From: Euborellia annulipes
Lineage: Eukaryota; Arthropoda; Insecta; Dermaptera; Anisolabididae
Direction of reading: 5' to 3'
DNA: 64,000 bases
NCBI GenBank assembly: GCA_023213315.1
Contig: JAKCPI010016540.1
Span: 1 to 64,000, forward strand
Below, one piece after another: positions 23,901 to 33,529 of this stretch (position 1 is the first letter of the stretch; every line of letters begins with the position of its first letter). Below the pieces are notes generated by a model. That model made no database searches, was not told where the DNA came from, and saw only the letters and a program-made list of their open reading frames with translations. Position numbers and translations under genes: made by a program.

Positions 23901-24992
23901 CTTGGGTTCGATCGGAAACTAAATATATGTCGACACATTAATTCTGAAATGACAGCACAGCATATTTATATATTACTTAAATAATATTAAACTCACCTGA
24001 AATAAGACTGGCAATAATCAGCGGTAAAATAAGCAATTTAAGGAGGCGCATAAAAAGCTCTCCCGGGTAAGAAATAAGCATGACGGTATCAGAACCGAGA
24101 GACAGAGATCGAAGTCCAAACCCTGTAATATGATATCCAGACTTTCAAGATAATAGAAAAAAAAATTTTTAGCATAAAAAAACTTTTTACCATAGGGATA
24201 ACATGATGATTAATAATAATTGGCTGACTTTAAAAGCAAAAAAAAAAAAATATTTCTAGAAATCTATTTGTCTTTGGAGAAGAGAACGAATTTGTCTCAC
24301 ACCTGCGGTCCGCACTATTTATTTAGTATTTTCAAAAATTATCCGAATTTGAAAAGTACTGACGGATTTTCATCAAATTTTATTTTTAAGTCTCTGACAT
24401 AATTATAAATTAATTAATTAGGAAATAACAATAGTTTTATATTTTATTATTTGTTAGTATTTATTTAGAGACAGAAATATTTAAAAAAAAAAAAAAAAAA
24501 ATTAACTAACAACTTTTATTTTATTTTTTTTAAATTTTTTGACAAGACATTTTTTTATAGATAAAATATAATTCATATAGGGGAAAGTAAATTTCTGTTT
24601 TGTGGTCGCAACTCCAGTTTATTTTTTTGAAATAGGACCCATTTTTAGATTTAGGAAAATACTCAATATTCTTTAATATATTTTCCAAAGATATTATGTA
24701 TAAAAAATAGATCTTATCATAAAGAAAAAAAATTTTTTAACTGAGAAAAGGAATTTGGTTTCTTGTAAGACCTGTTGATGTGGTGGAATGTAAAATAGTA
24801 CTGACCTAGGACAAGTCCGCAGACTACGCCGATTATAGTAATGATAAGGAGCATATTGTCTTGGCACCATTGAAGGACCCTTTCGAAGGGTCTGCCACCA
24901 CCATGGCGATTCTTGATCCCGGCATCAGCGGTCTGCCCTGATGCCGCCATCTTGGTGAAAATATAATCTGGAAAACGAAGAGTTTTGTCCAT
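11992..24992 (-). CDS. Excitatory amino acid (glutamate) transporter, SLC1 family
   Basis: A Na+-coupled glutamate/aspartate transporter of the plasma membrane. Eleven exons (minus): 24806-24992, 23997-24122, 20873-21080, 20766-20808, 19307-19413, 16131-16277, 15354-15587, 14644-14838, 13648-13782, 12833-12944, 11992-12141. All introns are GT-AG and phases agree; the product is 547 aa. Seen: TM1 46-63, TM2 about 76-105, TM3 about 118-145, an NGS glycosylation site in the TM4 loop, TLPVTFRC 354-361, NMDGTAL in TM7 at 384-390, and [18 protein letters not shown] in TM8 (456-473). Arg465 matches the residue that selects acidic substrates in EAATs. Odd: the HP1 serine-rich motif reads ATASTA (347-352) and HP2 reads SFSSASVPS (423-431), where families usually have SSSSA and SIGAAGVPQ. 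The start is the first in-frame ATG (24990-24992); an in-frame TTG lies upstream, and Met15 is also possible. Introns are full of repeats. Confidence 0.9.
12297..12326. repeat. TTTA microsatellite
   Basis: A (TTTA)n tract of about seven units in the last-but-one intron region of the transporter gene. Confidence 0.8.
13330..13520 (+). repeat. tRNA-like SINE in transporter intron
   Basis: GGATAGTTTAGGGGTAGAAC is A-box-like, TTAGACTAAAGAGCCCA looks like an anticodon arm, and CGAGTTCTAGTCC is B-box-like, with tRNA-like spacing. A complete acceptor stem is not seen. The flanks repeat AGTGGCAGTGGCGCAAC (13294) and its complement GTTGCGCCACTGATAAG (13501), so the unit is again framed by inverted copies. 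Confidence 0.5.
14015..14600 (+). repeat. Family A interspersed repeat, near full copy
   Basis: Starts at TTTCTCTTACTTATATATG and GAGAGAGAAAGTATTGG, then TGTCGAGATTTTGATGGAT, GGTCCCCTGATTCC, GGCACCCTCCTGAGACG, AGTACTAGTACTTTACTGATG and ATCAATTATTTTTTAGA. The same order of blocks is found at 25430-25960 (inverted), 26240-26930 and 63120-63660, partly at 60945-61330. No convincing protein is encoded. The repeat class is unknown to me. Confidence 0.7.
16583..16638 (-). ncRNA. Hammerhead-like motif, AUAU stem III type
   Basis: The minus strand has stem I ACCU/AGGU, CUGAUGA (intact), a weak stem II (AGAG/CUUU with wobble), GAAA, palindromic AUAU as stem III, then cleavage base A. Core residues are complete; stem II is the weak point. 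Confidence 0.55.
16873..16921 (+). ncRNA. Hammerhead-like motif, partner copy (AUAU type)
   Basis: Stem I ACCU/AGGU, CUGAUGA, GAAA, AUAU and cleavage base A are intact. Stem II (CCUCC...CUUC) does not pair well, so activity is doubtful. Confidence 0.5.
17224..17265 (-). ncRNA. Hammerhead-like motif, AUCGAU stem III type, left
   Basis: The minus strand has stem I UGGC/GCUA, CUGUCGA (A6 to U), stem II GUC/GAC with a CAUGU loop, GAAA, the six-base palindrome AUCGAU as stem III, and cleavage base C. One essential core base is changed here. Confidence 0.45.
17456..17503 (+). ncRNA. Hammerhead-like motif, AUCGAU stem III type, right
   Basis: CUGAGGA is intact (N7 = G), stem II is GUC/GAC, then GAAA, palindromic AUCGAU and C. 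Here the core is complete but stem I next to it is mismatched (GAC against ACC), the reverse of the damage in the left arm. Confidence 0.5.
17660..17702 (-). ncRNA. Hammerhead-like motif, 5' half intact
   Basis: The minus strand has GGGCU (stem I side), CUGAAGA, then a perfect six-pair stem II GGUCUC-UAUC-GAGACC. The GAAACGUC half is replaced by an A-rich run, so the catalytic strand is broken. Confidence 0.45.
17716..17760 (+). ncRNA. Hammerhead-like motif, 3' half intact
   Basis: GGUC (stem I), CAGAAGA (U4 to A), imperfect stem II, GAAACGUC and GGCCC (stem I) remain. Together with the left copy it implies an ancestor with stem I GGGCU/GGCCC, a six-pair stem II and an ACGU stem III. Confidence 0.45.
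17880..18130. repeat. Inverted repeat with a TG microsatellite centre
   Basis: TATGATCTTTTTGAAAGAAG and TTATCAGAGAC at the left match TTTCAGAAAGATCATAA and GTCTCTGATAA at the right. The centre holds (TG)n at 17965-17978. No hammerhead core was found in it. Confidence 0.55.
18361..18419 (-). ncRNA. Hammerhead ribozyme, best preserved copy
   Basis: On the minus strand: CAUU and AGUU as the 5' side of stem I, CUGAUGA (rc of 18402-18408), an unpaired A, stem II GGGAG-loop-CUCUC (five pairs, one wobble), GAAA, palindromic ACGU stem III, GUC cleavage triplet (rc of 18374-18376), then GACU, a UUAU bulge and AAUG as the 3' side of stem I. Every conserved core base is present, and stem I has the interrupted form seen in natural hammerheads. 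Because stem III is two pairs without a loop, cleavage might need a dimer. Hammerheads of this kind are known in Penelope-like elements. Activity is inferred. Confidence 0.75.
18600..18646 (+). ncRNA. Hammerhead relic, right arm
   Basis: This partner of 18361-18419 keeps UUGAUGA and the GGGAG side of stem II, but the CUCUC-GAAAC segment is deleted so that GUC follows the loop directly. It cannot be active. Confidence 0.45.
18715..19100. mobile_element. PLE pseudo-LTR remnant in transporter intron
   Basis: GGTTGTTGAGATTTACAGC and CCCATTTTCAAGAC (left, minus sense) and AAAGGAGAGCCAAAAATTCG with AGTAAATCTCAACAACC (right, plus sense) are diverged inverted copies of the PLE pseudo-LTR end (compare 1891-1940). 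Units GTAAGCAGAGACCTAGGAC and CAAGACTGCGACGCC match the repeated units of the pseudo-LTR. The open frame inside is only repeat sequence. Confidence 0.6.
19496..20077. mobile_element. MITE-like element with long terminal inverted repeats
   Basis: TTAGCGTGGGCCGAAAAAAC at the left and GTTTTTTGCGGCCCACCCTAA (with neighbours) at the right are inverted; pairing continues inward for over 100 bases (GCGCGGAAAAGTTGCGAATT / AATTCGCAACTTTTCCGCGC). It ends in AT repeats, so the target duplication cannot be read. No transposase is present. Confidence 0.65.
22897..23462. mobile_element. Pogo/Tigger-type MITE with TA flanks
   Basis: TAGTCGACTCTCTATAATTCG at the left and CGAATTATTGAGAGTCGACTG at the right form terminal inverted repeats flanked by TA on both sides. 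CAGTCGACTC-type ends with TA duplication are typical of pogo-like Tc1/mariner elements. It is about 566 bp, without transposase, inside an intron. Confidence 0.7.
23485..23575. mobile_element. Short palindromic MITE-like unit
   Basis: GCACCTAAAGATGACAATAAAAATTT and AAAATTGTCATCTCTAGGTGC are inverted around a short centre. Too small to assign. Confidence 0.5.
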
Positions 24993-25429
24993 AGTAATCC
25001 GGGACGCCGGAGGGGCCACCGGGATATGCAAATTGTTTCGGAACTCGTTATGATTGGCGTTTTTAAAATGTGGGTGGCGGAAAATATATAAATATATTCT
25101 CCTCTGAAACTTGTCCTTAATCCTAAATGCAATGACTCTCTAACGCTAAGTCAGTTATTTCCCCACAACCTGCTAAGCTAAAGTATTGATTCTAATACGG
25201 AGCATGCGTTTTAAAGGTTTCCCAATATTTAAAAATATCCCATATACAAATCCTATCATCTATAGGTGACGTTAGAAAAAAAAAATGCTGATACTTATAT
25301 AACATTTTTAAACAAATTAGAAATCTCAAATACAAATCACACCTTTTATAAATTCCAATACATAAAATAATTTTTATTTTTTTTAATAGATAAAAAGAAA
25401 ATACATGAGCTATCATCTATGTATTTTAC
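24993..25429. other. Upstream flank of the transporter gene
   Basis: Directly upstream of the ATG the minus strand stays open for a short stretch with higher GC, probably 5' UTR. Farther up only AT-rich DNA is visible. No TATA box can be assigned. Confidence 0.35.
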
Positions 25430-25960
25430 TTTCTCTTACCTATATATATGTTAATATTATAATTCAAGATGGACAATTTAAAAACATGGGAAAATATTTA
25501 TATTTCGTTACCATGGCAACCATTTCTCCTATCTTTCCTATGAAGTACAAGTGTGCTTCAAACAATTTTGAGGGCAAAATGAAAATGCACATTTTAAAGA
25601 GTATCTAAAAAAATAATTGATTTTTATGAACTTTAATCAAAATCGTTAGAGCGAATTTTGAGAAAATCGAAAAACTGAATCAGTAAAGTACTATTACTCT
25701 TTGGGCAATTTCGTTCAAAAGCTTATTTCCACGCCTCAGGAGGGTGTCTAGCTTGAATATAAAATTTCAACCTCCTAGCTCGTTTCATTCTTGAGATAAT
25801 TTGTTCACAGACAGACAGACACACACATATAGACAGACCATGTTGTGAAAACCACTTTTTTGGATTCGGGGGACCTCAAAACGTGTATATCCATCTAAAA
25901 CTCGACATCGAATTTTTGACATGAAACCAATACTTTCTCTCTATATATATAGATAAGAGA
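25430..25960 (-). repeat. Family A interspersed repeat, inverted copy
   Basis: Reverse-orientation copy: TCTCCTATCTTTCCTATGAAG, GTACTATTACTCTTTGGG, CAGGAGGGTGTCTAGC, GGGGACCTCAAAACG and CGACATCGAATTTTTGACATG occur in inverse order to 14015-14600. It ends at TCTCTCTATATATATAG. It contains a short CA/GA-rich stretch (ACAGACAGACAGACACACAC). Confidence 0.75.
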
Positions 25961-26239
25961 AAGTGAAAAGATACATAAAATTTGTAGTAAAATAAATATA
26001 TGAGCTGGGATAGTCCAATGTTAGTGAAAACAATTCAGTATTAGTCTCATAATGTTCACGCGCCAAGCAAGTCACTGAAGTGACAAGCTCCTCATCACAT
26101 ATCTAAATTTTTATATTATAGACACAAGCACATTCTACCTATTTTTTTTTAATAATGTGATGCACAGAATTTGAATTGCGTAAGGTTTTTGAAAATATTT
26201 GAGGAATAAATGATTTTGTTGTCGACGCTGATTTATTTC

Positions 26240-26930
26240 CATTAAAAATCATTTTTACTTTCTCTTACCCTATATATGAAATATATATAGAGAGATGCGA
26301 TCATGTCAAAAATTGGTTGTCGAGATTTTGATGGATATACAAGTTTTGAGGTCCCCTGAGCCCAAAAAAAGTGGGTACCGCAAATTGGTCTGCGTTTCTG
26401 TGTGGACATTTTTGAGCATGAGCTACGAGATTGAAATTTTATTTTTAAGTTAGGCACCCCCTTAAGTCGTGAAAATAAGCTTTTAAACAAAATCGGCCAA
26501 AAAGTACTAGTACTTTACTGATGTACTTTTTCAGTTTTTTTCGATTTTCTCAAAATTCGCTCCAACGATTTTGTTTAAAATTTATAAATCAATTATTTTT
26601 TAGATGCTCTTTAAAATGTATATTCTCATTTTTCCTTTGAAATGTATTGAAGCACACTTTACTCTTGTACTTCATAGGAAAGATATGAGAAATGGTTGCC
26701 CTGGTAAGGGAGTTTAAAATGTTTTCCCATTTTAAATAAAATTCATAAATCAACTATTTTTTATATGCCCTTTAAAAAGTATATCAATAAAGTTTTTTGT
26801 GAAAATTGTTTGAAGTACACTTTACTGATGTATTTCAGATTTTTCCAATTCATTTTCCGGCTCTTCCTTCCATAGAGCCAATGTTAGATTCCTAATGGTG
26901 ATTTGCATGTTTATTTCGATTTAACAGATC
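26240..26930 (+). repeat. Family A interspersed repeat, direct copy
   Basis: The copy begins TTTCTCTTACCCTATATATG and holds all blocks of the family, then an extra part from 26740 onward (TCAACTATTTTTTATATGCCC) that is also found at 61230-61330. It lies about 280 bases from the inverted copy, forming a large inverted pair. Confidence 0.75.
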
Positions 26931-27904
26931 CCCTTTGGAACTTTTTACAAATTTAAAAAATTTTTTTCCAATTATGAAATTTTGTATTTATTTAGGATTC
27001 TATATTGTGTATAAAATATCCAAATATGAGATTAAAATTTTGAAAAATAACTCAAGCACTCAACTTTTTCTTACCCTTCGGTAAGAGAAAGTTGTGTACC
27101 ATGCTTATCTCACCAGATTTCATATTGATATAATTCTAAAAATTCTTTTAAAATATTTTCAAAATAAAAAAAAAATTCCTAATTAAACAACACTCACTAT
27201 TGAAACTATAAAAATATTTATTTCTTAACTCCAAATTTTGCTCGACTTATTTTTAAGGCTTCCCTGACACCTAGACAAAAAAAAAACAATCGTTGAGAAT
27301 AACTTTTTTATACAACATGAAAATCATCTCACGGGGGTTGGAATTTTTTATGAAACTTGAAAACGTAGTCGCACTGTTATTGATTTGAGAATATATTCCC
27401 TTTCAAATAAATAATAAAGAAGGATCGCTCACCTTTTATGGCCTTTCAAATGTGTGCTGATCTTTGCTATGTAACTATTGAATTACAACTAGCAAAGCAA
27501 TTGTCTTATCATTGAAATTACTTGACACTTTAAATTGCTTAAGTCTATTTTAATAAACTATATAATAAGAAGCATCTAGCCTTTTCTTGGTCATAAATAA
27601 GCCGGGCATCAATTTAAATCGACCTAAATAGGCTATTCATGCTATTTATTATAATTTTTTTGGGGAAAATCCCGAACGATTTGGTCACAAGATTTAATGA
27701 TACACTTGTTGAAATTAATTTTAAATGATTAAAGATTGTTCCATTTGAGGGTGGGACTGGTCATAAGTTTAACTAGAACTGGATGACTCTCTTGCGTTTC
27801 GAATTTCGTTTATGTCATTTAAACTTTATCTATGAGGAGATGGCCATATCCCCAAGTGAGATGCTTAGAGAATTATTTTTGTAAAACAAAAATAATTTTG
27901 TCTT
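26931..27904. other. AT-rich intergenic region
   Basis: A small piece at 27075-27105 (CTTACCCTTCGGTAAGAGAAAG) is shared with 39430-39450 and belongs to the same repeat family. Otherwise nothing is recognised. Confidence 0.45.
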
Positions 27905-27968
27905 TGATCGGGCTTCCTGAAATCGAACCAGGACTTGCCACCCAATTAAACGCAAACTCATCTAGAAA
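27905..27968 (-). repeat. tRNA-like fragment with a good T arm
   Basis: The minus strand reads CCTGG-TTCGATT-TCAGG, a proper T arm with B box, preceded by GATGAGTTTGCGTTTAATTGGGTGG as a weak A-box region. The D arm and anticodon stem do not fold, so it is a tRNA-derived relic. Confidence 0.5.
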
Positions 27969-28536
27969 ATATATTGATACCTACTTATAATGTTTAGCCA
28001 ACGGTTGCCACTAAAAATATACTTTGATGATGAAAAATTTATTTCTTACGCCCACAATTTATTTATTAATGCATTTTCTCTTTGCAAGAGAGACAGAGAA
28101 GGCATTATTTGGGCACTCACTTGGATTGTATTTATTTCAAACCCAGAACTCTTCGTTAATACATAATTCGTAAACATAACTCTAATACTAAACTTCTAGA
28201 AATCGGTATTCTCCATAGGTAACTTTGGAGTGTGTGTGGGGGGGGTGGCAGGAGTGCATCGCTCTCCCTCCCCCCTGAGATTGTCCAGGAGGTAGTGGAG
28301 GGGGTCAAGCAAGGTATATATTAAATTTATTTAACAAAGATTTAATGGAATTTTAGAGATCAATATAACAATATATATTAACCAACAAGTTGAAATAAAC
28401 TTGGTTTTAGATAGACTGATATGAATGAAAAGGAATGTCAGAGGTAATTTGAAAGAAATAAAAAAAAAAAAAAAAAAAAAAAAACTAGATATAATGATAT
28501 ACATCTTTGTTAAAATAAATAAATTTGTTTAAGGTT

Positions 28537-28580
28537 CTTATGATGGCCACCTTGGGGCCGAAACGGATAATAATGGCCGT
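28537..28580 (+). ncRNA. Decayed hammerhead-like relic, single copy
   Basis: CUUAUGA (G5 to U), stem II GGCC-ACCUUGG-GGCC, then GAAAC, but GGAUAA where GUC is expected. Two essential sites are changed. Confidence 0.25.
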
Positions 28581-28659
28581 ATCTGTAAACCTAAAAAAGT
28601 AAATACCTCTCAAAAATGAATTTCTAGCAAATCATTTTGTGAAAGAAATTAAGTTGAAA

Positions 28660-28740
28660 TAAATGTTTGTCGCATGAGACCGGTTGTGAACCCTTGACCT
28701 CTAACGCAAGAGGCAGAAACTGAGTTATGCCTTTAAAAGA
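28660..28740 (-). repeat. tRNA-like SINE fragment
   Basis: The minus strand reads GGCATAACTCAGTTTCTGCC, a possible anticodon arm CCTCTTGCGTTAGAGG, and GGGTTCACAACC as a B-box variant. The order is tRNA-like, but the arms are imperfect. Confidence 0.4.
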
Positions 28741-29699
28741 AGAAAATTTAGAGAAATTGTTCATTGTTATAAAAAAATAAAAATGCGACTCAATTTGTGA
28801 TATAGCATATTTTTACTGTTTTTTTTTCCATTGTTGTGGTCTAATAATCAATAAATTAGTTGTATATTTTTCCCTAATGGTGCGTTAAATTCTTCAACCA
28901 CTGCACAATTTCTTTTAATTATATAATTTTATTTAAATAATTTTCAATTCGGATTTGACTAAACTTAAACATTTGTTAAATATAATTTTATATAATCGAA
29001 CTGAAAAATATGATTGAAAAATAATTATGAAATGAAAGAGAAATTATGCTGAGGAACTTTGACAGATGATACAATTTAATCTGTCTCTCTTTATGAAATA
29101 TCAATTTATATAAAAGAATAAAATCCAATTTTAGTAGACTATTTTTCAGCATATAAAATATTCTAAATATTAAAAGAAAAAAAAATAAACATTTTATTGG
29201 AAATTATAGTTAGTTTGCGCCAATTTTCATGCTGTTGAATCAACAGCAAAAAACAAAACAAAAAGAATCTTTTTGTACAATCGGGTCTAGTTTTTTTTTT
29301 AGATAAATTGAAAATTTAATTTTAATAGTACATGGCTCTCTTCCATTTCTAATAATAATAATATTTAATATCTTTTAAATTGAATAATTTTAATTCTTTT
29401 TCAGTTTTTTGTTTAACAAATTTGGATGAGTGAAATCATTCTACCTCTAAAATCATGGCGTATAGTTTTCCAAATTCCTAAATCGTGGAACCCAGGCGGT
29501 CCTGAAAAAAGGTTTAATATAAATAAAATTTTATCATTTAAAGCTCATTTAAAGTTAAACTAATTACCTATTATTTTAATTTCAGAAACAATAAGTTGAT
29601 TCACTTGGAATGCATAATCTGAAGCTCCATTATAATAATGCCTAATTAAAAGTGACTCAAAGCACAAAATGCATTAATCTGGAAGGTATAACTATATTT

Positions 29700-29952
29700 G
29701 GACCCTGTTATGCATTAGTGTATCAAGCGCCAAAAAAATTAAAAATTCAGTTAAGCACGGAATATTGTTTCAAATGCTATAATTAATAGTATTTTTTATG
29801 AAATATGTCCTAAAAAAATTTATATTTAATGTTACTTGCACAATTGACAAAAAAATGATATATAATCTAATCAAAACAATGTAAATCAGAAAAACTTTAA
29901 TGTTAATTTTCTCAAAAAACCGCGCTTGACACACTAATGCGTAACAGGGTCC
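29700..29952. mobile_element. MITE with 32-bp terminal inverted repeats
   Basis: GGACCCTGTTATGCATTAGTG at the left and CACTAATGCGTAACAGGGTCC (with CGCGCTTGACA before it) at the right are inverted. 253 bp, non-coding. No clear target duplication, so the superfamily is open. Confidence 0.65.
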
Positions 29953-30049
29953 ATTTATTGATTTGTTTTTCTAAAATATGAGTTCATTTTTCGCTCAAAT
30001 ATTATTTAAATTACTTTAAAAAATCATTACTGGACGAAATATATAAATA

Positions 30050-30250
30050 ATATCCTGAGAATAATACACCACTCTTGATGAGCCACTTTTACATCATTTT
30101 ATTTTGCAGACCGGCATCATGTCTGGCCATCTTCAGTACACTGGCCTTTCATATTTTTGTATTGAAGATGACCAGGCTTGATACCGCTCGAAATATCTGC
30201 AAAATAAAATGATGTAAGATCGCCTATCAAGGCTGGTGTAATATTCCTTA
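30050..30250. mobile_element. Hammerhead-bearing foldback unit (30.1-30.2 kb)
   Basis: TACATCATTTTATTTTGCAGA at the left and TCTGCAAAATAAAATGATGTA at the right are inverted, as are CTTGATGAGCCAC.../...AAGGCTGGTG parts. The right arm holds the AUAU-type hammerhead-like motif. Confidence 0.65.
30155..30202 (+). ncRNA. Hammerhead-like motif, AUAU type
   Basis: Stem I UUGUA/UGCAA (five pairs), UUGAAGA (C3 to U), a stem II region with ACC/GCUC ends, GAAA, AUAU and cleavage base C. The left-arm copy (minus, 30110-30140) keeps CUGAAGA but has lost GAAA. Confidence 0.45.
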
Positions 30251-30534
30251 TTATTTAAATTATTTCTGAATCAAATATTATAAATAAATTTAGATGGATT
30301 TATTTAAATGGCTTTAAATTCTAAAAGACAAAAACATTTCTTCCCATTTAGATTGAAATAATTTATTAAAACTATCAAACTCAAAATAAATTCAACAAAT
30401 TTTTCTTTTATTGAGGCAATTGAGATAATTATCTATCATTTACAATTGCAATTAATATATAACAATGAAAATATATTTGAAAATAAATTAATATCTGGCT
30501 TAAGAGACAGATGTATTAAACTTTAAAAACTCTT

Positions 30535-30590
30535 ATACAACTGAAGACGGCACAATAAAATTAGCCCAAACGTTTCGTTTTGTATTAAAG
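30535..30590 (+). ncRNA. Possible hammerhead relic
   Basis: CUGAAGA, stem II GGC...GCC, then CAAACGUUUC in place of GAAACGUC. It is a single copy without a found partner and could be chance. Confidence 0.25.
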
Positions 30591-30704
30591 GAGTTTGATT
30601 TAACAATAGAGGCTTTCTATCTCGCTGCTTTTCTCTTCATTTCATCGATACAAATGAGATAATTACATTAATAAAAATAATAAATTGATGTAATGCGAGG
30701 GTTT

Positions 30705-30945
30705 GTGATAAAGAGAAAAGTTATTGTAGCCAGGTATTATTAAGCCTCTAATGAAAAAAATTTGTTTTTTCGGCATGTTTTATTCACTTGCCATCATCAG
30801 CCTTACAGAGAATAAACATCTGGAAAATCTAATTATGTTTCCTCGCGACAAAAATTCTTTATAAGCCCGATGATGGCAAGTGAATAAAACATGCCTAAAA
30901 AAAAAACAAATTTTTTTATTAGTGGATTAATACCTGACTGCATCC
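30705..30945. mobile_element. Foldback unit with long-loop hammerhead-like motif
   Basis: AGCCAGGTATTATTAAGCCTC and its diverged complement near 30925-30940 frame the unit; inside, CATGTTTTATTCACTTGCCATCATC and GATGATGGCAAGTGAATAAAACATG are perfect inverted copies. Confidence 0.65.
30760..30806 (-). ncRNA. Hammerhead-like motif, long stem II loop
   Basis: The minus strand has CUGAUGA, stem II GGCA...UGCC with a 13-base loop, and GAAA. What follows is A-rich, so stem III and the cleavage triplet are lost. The plus copy (about 30861-30900) has CCGAUGA and UAAA. Confidence 0.4.
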
Positions 30946-30950
30946 TCGAT

Positions 30951-32404
30951 CTACTCTAAACATAGTAAATTTCAATAATAGCTAAAAATATATGAATTAT
31001 TGATTTTCTCGTATATCTCTTAAATTTTCATTAAAACAAAACTAAAGATAACATTCGTTAAAGTTATTTTGATAATGATAGTAGCCTATATTGTTGTAAA
31101 ATAAAAATTATTCGTATTTTTTCTTTAAATTTAAATTATTGATTAATTGTAATATGTCGAGAGTTTGCCGAAAATATTTGAGCGAAGGTGAATTTTTAAA
31201 ATTATTTTTTTGTTAGAAATTTTTGCTTAATTCTTTTTAGAATGATTGTCAAATGAACAATTTTAACCTTGATCAAGGGATTATAAAGATATTTTAAAAT
31301 TCCTCCGTCCCTCCTAATCATTAGAGAAATGACGAATTGCACATCATGACGCAAACTCTGCTATTATAGAAATCAGCACATTTTCTTTACTTCTTTGAAG
31401 TTCTAGCCATGGAAACCCATCAATTAAGAAATATACAGATAAAACTATTTATTCTAAAATGATCAATTCTAAGATACCTCAGAACCTTTTTCAAAATTGA
31501 ATATTTGCAGACAGAGATAATTTATGATTTAAGATATTATTTTTTTAATATTTCTTTTATATAACTTATTTCTTTAATACTTTTATGTTCAAGGTTTATA
31601 AACAAAAATTAAATAAATTTGGTTAAAATTTATATATATTTTTTTAATATAATAAAATGAAAAAATAAATTATGACAGCTGTTATTTAAAATTAGACTAA
31701 CAGCCATGATAAACTTCTCGCGAAGTCCATTCGTCGTTGACCCATTGAGTCCATATTGATAACAAACAAGGACATATGATGCGATAAAAATTCAAGACAT
31801 CGGTCAAAGATAGTCATATTAGTTTTGTCTTTTGCTGCAGCTCCTAAGTGAATTCCAATTGAACACTTCTTCGCCTTCTATATTTCAGCATATTTTGCTT
31901 AAAACAAAAAAAATCAAAAGAAAAAAAAAACTTCCAACTTCCAATTCTTAAAAGTTCTAAATTAGTGTCGTTTGTGTGGTTTTTTCTTTTCATTTATAAG
32001 GTGTTTTTTTATCCTGTATGTGGATACTGGCCCCAAAGGCGTCATTACAATCAAAAAATAACTCGGCTCCCCGAAATAGCCGATTAACAAAAAGAATCGT
32101 CAGAAACCTCGAGGCCAGTTTATTATTCAACTTTTGCATTGGTAATTAATTTCTCTACATAATCATAATGATTGATAAGCTTATTTCTAGAAAATTCGAG
32201 ATTAACTTACAAACTAGCTGGCACTGTAAAATCATGAACTATATTTTAATTCCATAGGGAAACAAATGGTAGTGTTAGAGTTCTGGTAGCAATTAAAAAA
32301 AAAGTTCAGTTTTCCTCAGTTTCTTTCGCTATAATAAAGCCCTGCTCGGTACTATTTAGTTCAATTCGATTTTAAATTTTACCTCGTACCGGTATTTAAT
32401 TTAT
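30951..32404. other. AT-rich intergenic region
   Basis: No exon pair, RNA gene or foldback was found; poly-A/T tracts near 31917-31930. Possibly the regulatory flank of neighbouring genes, but nothing can be pinned down. Confidence 0.4.
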
Positions 32405-32462
32405 TAGGACGATAAGGAGAAAAAACCAGCTTCCTTTTTCTCTCTCACCACTTCAATTTATT

Positions 32463-32497
32463 TGCAAATATTTCGGTTCCTATCATCAGTGCAGAGT
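32463..32497 (-). ncRNA. Hammerhead-like motif with collapsed stem II
   Basis: The minus strand has UGCA/UGCA as stem I, CUGAUGA, only UAGGAACC for stem II, GAAA, AUAU and cleavage base U. The core is intact but stem II is too short compared with the right copy, probably through a deletion. Confidence 0.45.
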
Positions 32498-32681
32498 GAA
32501 TTTTTTGAGAGAGATTGTCTAGTTAATAAAATAGTTGAGTAAAATTGAGCGCATGGGCTTCGTGCCTTGATGTTCTCTGCCAGTATATCTTCATCTTCAT
32601 ATACTGGCTTAGAACGAAGCCCATGCGCTCAATTTTTCTCAACTATTTTATAAACTTGACAATCTCTCTGAAAAAATTCAT

Positions 32682-32727
32682 ATATGCACTGAAAATGGCC
32701 AGTGTATAGGAGCCGAAATATTTGCAA
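32682..32727 (+). ncRNA. Hammerhead-like motif, AUAU type, partner
   Basis: Stem I UGCA/UGCA, CUGAAAA (G8 to A), stem II GGC...GCC with a 12-base loop, GAAA, AUAU and cleavage base U. One core base is changed. Confidence 0.45.
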
Positions 32728-32729
32728 AT

Positions 32730-33529
32730 CAGGGTGGCTCGGTTAAAACCAGGGTGGTTAAAACCACAGGTTTTAACCGTCTTGGTCCAATTTTGACCAG
32801 TGGTTTTTATTGAAATAAACAAATAAATTTCATATAGTATGCTTATATTTTGGGAAAATTATGTAATTACATAAAACGTAAATCATACAGAAATGGAAGA
32901 TCTAAAAAACTGAACTTAAAAATAACTAAACATAAATTGTATAGCAAGTTTGCGAGATATGTTTGTGCTTAAGATTGGGCAAAATTGCACCCACTGGAGT
33001 CGAACCAGGACCTCCACGCTTTCGCGGCGGGTGGACTACCCTTATCCTAGGGCGCCGGCCCTATTTATTTTATTTTGCCCAATCTTAAGCACAAACATAT
33101 CTCGCAAACTTGCTATATTGACTAGCTAATGAACAGTCTATTTGAGCATTGATTGAAAAAATTCCATCCTTTTTCTAACAAGGCTCTACCTAGTTAATAA
33201 ATTTTATATTTACAGGAATTTCGGACTAATAATTTCAATTAAAAGTTAAGAATGATGAAATTTTCTCTTACATTCTTGAAATTGAAAGATGTGTTCTGTA
33301 CTTCTCACTCCAGATTTTTTGTATCAGAATATTCTTTTTTTTATTTATTTATTTAATTTAAGACCTTTTTCGGCATCGGAGGCCATTTAGACCCCGTCCC
33401 TATTTATTCAAATTGATTGGTATCCAATACATTTTAAATTAATTTTGTGGTTAAAACTAGGACGGTTTTAACCACTTTTGACCAGTACCCTGGTCAAAAT
33501 CTAAAAGTGCTTTTTTTTAACCACCCTGT
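32730..33529. mobile_element. hAT-like non-autonomous element with 8-bp TSD
   Basis: The element begins CAGGGTGG and ends CCACCCTG, with TTTTAACC runs inside both ends. It is flanked by TTGCAAAT at 32722-32729 and TTGCAAAT at 33530-33537: a perfect 8-bp target-site duplication, the hallmark of hAT transposition. Element length is 800 bp, no transposase. It carries the tRNA-like foldback of 32935-33120. Part of its sequence (33120-33175) recurs inverted at 39035-39110. Confidence 0.85.
32935..33120. mobile_element. tRNA-derived foldback SINE
   Basis: Arms AGCAAGTTTGCGAGATATG...AAGATTGGGCAAAATTGCACCC and the complement ending CGCAAACTTGCT are inverted. Between them, on the minus strand (about 32995-33062), is a tRNA-like unit: 6-pair acceptor (GCGCCC/GGGTGC), D arm GGA...TCC, a 7-base anticodon loop, and T arm CCTGG-TTCGACT-CCAG. 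The loop lacks U33 and stems carry mismatches, so it is SINE-like and not a working tRNA. A second copy is at 39100-39310. Confidence 0.7.

Larger units (their letters stand above)
27969..29699. other. Intergenic region with scattered repeat pieces
   Basis: A G-rich spot (28232-28246), poly-A (28460-28485), a decayed hammerhead relic (28537-28580) and a tRNA-like piece (28660-28740) lie in otherwise AT-rich DNA. No gene is supported. Confidence 0.45.

Noticed and set aside
32995..33062. Functional tRNA gene
   Set aside because: The tRNA-like core lacks U33, has mismatched anticodon and T stems, and lies in a repeated foldback; taken as SINE-derived.
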